A stretch of 7,023 bases of DNA from an uncultured Clostridia bacterium (GTDB lineage Bacteria > Bacillota > Clostridia > Oscillospirales > Ruminococcaceae). A model generated the notes under the pieces. The model was not told the origin of the DNA, did not search any database, and was given only the letters and a program-made list of their open reading frames with translations. Location of the stretch: contig CAMVBT010000131.1 of assembly GCA_947165805.1 (NCBI GenBank), positions 1 to 7,023 on the forward strand, given 5' to 3'. Shown in pieces: positions 6,746 to 7,023 of this stretch. How positions within the stretch are numbered: the first letter of the stretch is position 1; every line of letters starts with the position of its first letter. The position numbers were made by a program, and so were the translations under genes.

Positions 6746-7023
6746 TTATTCCGCGGCTTTCTTCGCGTCGGTCATCATCTTTTCGAGCTCGCTGTCGGAT
6801 TTCACCGTAAGCTCATTTTCGCTGTATAATTTCAGGTATACCCTCGCCACGGGCTTTAAACCGTCCGCGAACACAAGGTCATAGTCTCCGGCACTCCAGT
6901 AGTCGGGATGCACATAGAGCTCGCCCCACAGCTGGCCGTCCTCTTCGGGCTTCTCCAGTCCGACCTTCGGAGTGTCATCCGAAAGCGCGGAAATAAAGCT
7001 CTCCGTAAAGTCCTCGGGATCTT
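6746..7023 (-). CDS. Unrecognised protein, C-terminal 91 residues (cut by the right window edge)
   Basis: An open frame runs from the window edge to a TAA at 6748-6746, giving 91 residues; the start is outside. I do not recognise the family. The visible part is hydrophilic and acidic, without a membrane segment. It opens with DPEDFTESFISALSDDTP, then has an aromatic-rich middle (QLWGELYVHPDYW, AGDYDLVFADG), a probable beta-strand stretch RVYLKLY, and a charged tail ELEKMMTDAKKAAE that looks helical. Codon choice matches the downstream genes and the stop lies 21 nt before xseB with the xseB ribosome site between, so it is probably a real gene in the same transcript. It does not resemble the XseA C-terminus (no GYAxV segment), nor NusB or FolD, the other frequent neighbours here. 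No function is assigned. Confidence 0.75.
   Translation of the reverse strand, partial: DPEDFTESFISALSDDTPKVGLEKPEEDGQLWGELYVHPDYWSAGDYDLVFADGLKPVARVYLKLYSENELTVKSDSELEKMMTDAKKAAE

Noticed and set aside
6091..6810. Open frame of 239 codons on the plus strand
   Set aside because: Antisense across ispA, xseB and the upstream gene; low-complexity Ser/Pro/Arg product, no family character.
1..7023. Search by eye for CRISPR arrays, tRNAs, insertion sequences and long repeats
   Set aside because: No regularly spaced repeats, tRNA-like cloverleaf, transposase or terminal inverted repeats were seen. Recurrent short strings such as gagctc and gatatc are explained by common Glu-Leu, Asp-Ile and similar codon pairs.

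Overview
The window reads as one tightly packed, entirely minus-strand gene string from a Gram-positive bacterium. It most resembles a clostridial (Ruminococcus/Oscillospiraceae-like) chromosome. The support is gene order and protein families: xseB - ispA - divergent-PAP2 gene - dxs - tlyA - nadK - argR - recN. This is a variant of the xseA-xseB-ispA-dxs-tlyA-argR(ahrC)-recN string known from Bacillus and clostridia, with a membrane phosphatase-like gene and an NAD kinase gene inserted as in many clostridia. By eye the GC content is roughly mid-50s percent or slightly higher. Isoleucine ATA codons are still frequent, which fits some gut Clostridia. The genus assignment is inference.

Layout in the direction of transcription (high to low coordinates): the 3' end of an unrecognised gene (6746-7023, cut by the window edge); xseB (6536-6724), exonuclease VII small subunit; ispA (5658-6539), farnesyl diphosphate synthase; a divergent-PAP2 (DUF212/YuiD-type) membrane protein (5150-5635); dxs (3334-5124), the first enzyme of the MEP isoprenoid pathway; tlyA (2601-3341), an rRNA 2'-O-methyltransferase; nadK (1732-2586), NAD kinase; argR (1275-1712), arginine repressor; and the N-terminal three quarters of recN (1-1265), a DNA-repair SMC-like ATPase cut by the left edge.

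Junctions are either overlaps (4 nt xseB/ispA, 8 nt dxs/tlyA) or gaps of 9-25 nt, nearly all holding a recognisable Shine-Dalgarno sequence. I see no room for an internal terminator and no clear internal promoter, so the window looks like the middle of one long operon whose promoter lies beyond position 7023. Functionally it mixes isoprenoid/undecaprenyl precursor supply (dxs, ispA, perhaps the PAP2-like protein), NADP supply (nadK), ribosome modification (tlyA), arginine control (argR) and DNA repair or processing (xseB, recN). There is no stretch over 300 bases without a gene.

I found no RNA genes, mobile elements, CRISPR arrays or attachment sites. The region is core chromosome and I see no convincing undescribed system. 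The points most worth a second look are the missing xseA next to xseB, the unidentified gene at the right edge, the PAP2-like gene between two isoprenoid genes, and small departures from consensus in ArgR, NadK and Dxs.
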